A stretch of 64,000 bases of DNA from Osmia lignaria lignaria (Eukaryota > Arthropoda > Insecta > Hymenoptera > Megachilidae): the NCBI RefSeq assembly GCF_051020975.1, contig NW_027478161.1, forward strand, positions 9,672,001 to 9,736,000. Reading direction: 5' to 3'. This document shows, piece after piece, positions 63,186 through 64,000 of this stretch. Under the pieces are notes generated by a model. It did not search any database. It saw nothing but the letters and a program-made list of their open reading frames with translations, and was not told the origin of the DNA. The position numbers were made by a program, and so were the translations under genes. The stretch's first letter is position 1. Each line of letters starts with the position of its first letter.

Positions 63186-64000
63186 ATATCTCAAGGGAAG
63201 GGGCCTGACGGACATATTTCGAGATATTTCTTCTTCTTGTTGTTCTTTTTCTGCACAGCTAAGCTGGAAGTGGCATTTGCAGCTCGCAATAGTGCAGAGA
63301 TATCTCAAAGAAAGGGGCCACGGTGTTTCTGTATCTCTATTATGTTGGTGCGGCTTCGGAACTTTTAAATATCTTGATATATCTCGAGAACTACGCGTCT
63401 GATCAAAAAATATCGTAGAACATAAAAAGTAGGAAACATAATTCTCTACAAAAAAGGTCTCTTAACATTTTGCCATAGCTCGCTTCGTTTCCGAGATATT
63501 TGCAGATTTATCTCAAGGGAAGGGGCCTGACGGACATATTTCGAGATATTTCTTCTTCTTGTTGTTCTTCTTCTGCACAGCTAAGCTGGAAGTGGCATTT
63601 GCGGCTCGCACTAGTGCAGAGTTATCTCAAAGAAAGGGGCCACGGTGTTTCTGTATCTCTATTACGTTGGTGCGGCTTCGGAACTTTTAAATATCTCGAT
63701 ATATCTCGAAAACTACGCTTCTGATCAAAAAATATCATAGAACATAAAAAGTAGGAAACTTAATTCTCTACAAAAAAGGTCTCTTAACATTTTGCCATAG
63801 CTCGCTTCGTTTCCGAGATATTTGCAGATTTATCTCAAGGGAAGGGGCCTGACGGACATATTTCGAGATATTTCTTCTTCTTGTTTGTTCTTCTTCTGCA
63901 CAGCTAAGCTGGAAGTGGCATTTGCAGCTCGCAATAGTGCAGAGTTATCTCAAAGAAAGGGGCCACGGTGTTTCTGTATCTCTATTATGTTGGTGCGGCT

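Larger units (their letters stand above)
1..64000 (+). repeat. Uninterrupted satellite array, ~322-bp monomer, about 199 copies
   Basis: The same ~322-bp sequence recurs across the entire window in one orientation. Phase marks (TTGCAG just after CGAGATAT) fall every 322 bp from 79 to 63822, with the recognised exceptions of 313, 319, 321 or 323 bp. Summing these gives 198 complete monomers plus two partial ones, so no insertion, inversion or non-satellite DNA is hidden between marks. The monomer is about 40% GC, counted on 61255-61576. Most monomers carry TGATCA and TTTAAA once and GGCC twice. Arrays of this kind are typical of constitutive heterochromatin in eukaryotes; whether this one is centromeric cannot be told from sequence. 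Strand is arbitrary. The family was not recognised by name. Confidence 0.98.
57390..64000 (+). repeat. Right block: F/P/L/R monomers with duplications
   Basis: P-type monomers here carry AAAGGAACTGGCC and TTCCTCTGC and alternate with F-type ones in 644-bp dimers (59000-60287 and 61899-62864). Monomers ending CTCTGATCGAAAAATATCG (58356, 58678, 60288, 62865) lose TGATCA and are followed by CTCTTCACATTTTGCC. About 500 bp from 57.72 kb, with GAGATATCTC and ATTACGTTGG, recur at about 63.19 kb. The window ends inside a monomer that carries GTTTGTTC, as at 60610. Confidence 0.85.

Noticed and set aside
724..63724. About 180 open frames of 63-84 codons on the + strand as a tandem gene family
   Set aside because: All share the satellite period, start mostly at TTG/GTG or an upstream alternative codon, lack a ribosome-binding or promoter context, tolerate stops and frameshifts, and differ mainly by amino-acid changes. 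They are shadows of one repeat.
1..64000. CRISPR-like array because of regular direct repeats
   Set aside because: The whole 322-bp unit is repeated, with no unique spacers between short repeats, no leader and no cas genes.
1..64000. Transposon or retroviral fragments as the origin of the monomer
   Set aside because: No terminal repeats, target-site duplications, transposase or reverse-transcriptase-like coding were visible; the short TTGTAG/CTACAA stem alone is insufficient.

Overview
The whole window is one uninterrupted satellite DNA array. A monomer of about 322 bp is repeated head to tail, always in the same orientation, from the first base to the last. Taking the TTGCAG that follows CGAGATAT as the phase mark, marks run from position 79 to 63822. 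They enclose 198 complete monomers, and the distances close exactly once the recognised small indels (net -13 bp) are included. A partial monomer sits at each end (78 bp left, 179 bp right). I see no gene, transposon, RNA gene, telomeric repeat, inversion or non-satellite spacer. One near-consensus monomer (61255-61576) counts to about 40% GC. The organism cannot be identified from this. Tens of kilobases of near-identical tandem monomers with higher-order periodicity point to a eukaryotic heterochromatic (centromeric, pericentromeric or subtelomeric) region. The A/T-rich, CGAGATAT-containing style makes me lean weakly to an invertebrate, possibly an arthropod; that is a guess.

Each monomer has a 225-bp body and a 97-bp tail. 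The body carries a CTT/GTT triplet tract and a 27-bp direct repeat at 114-bp offset; the tail carries spaced A-tracts and an imperfect inverted repeat. Diagnostic body variants used below: L (GCAGCTCGCAATAG, consensus), F (AACTGG then TTTCCAGC), R (GCGGCTCGCACTAGTGC, contains ACTAGT), Q (GCGAAGCTGG then GCAATTGC), Y (GACGTACAT then TTTACAGC), W (TGGAGGTGG then TTTACAGC), D (GTGGGATTTGC), P (left part TTCAGCTCAAAGGAAC) and A (ATTCCGAGAT then TTGTGCTTTTTC). There are two main linked tail haplotypes: tail I (CTCGAGAAC, GCATC, AAAAAGTAGG) and tail II (CTCGAAAAC, GCTTC, AAATTGTAGG, often AAAACGTCTC).

Layout: 1-2312 A-type and divergent monomers; 2313-3316 a dimeric stretch; 3317-5158 a 966-bp tandem duplication; 6058-8800 and 10245-12987 two copies of a 2.7-kb segment with A-type monomers between; 12988-15149 divergent mosaic; 15150-22420 mixed F/Q/Y/R; 22421-28328 R-rich, with a 1608-bp (5-mer) tandem duplication; 28329-32929 mosaic of recurrent cassettes; 32930-46453 two tandem copies of a 6762-bp 21-mer; 46454-53525 an R/L/W/D mosaic; 53526-57389 three copies of a 1288-bp tetramer; 57390-64000 F/P/L/R with a 1.37-kb duplication.

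The interest lies in the record of array evolution. Nested duplications of 2, 3, 4, 5 and 21 monomers are all in register, and two of them have chimeric junction monomers that place the unequal exchange within 33 and 87 bp. Body and tail variants assort as exchangeable modules. The 74-codon open frame that recurs in most monomers is best read as a by-product of the repeat, not a gene.
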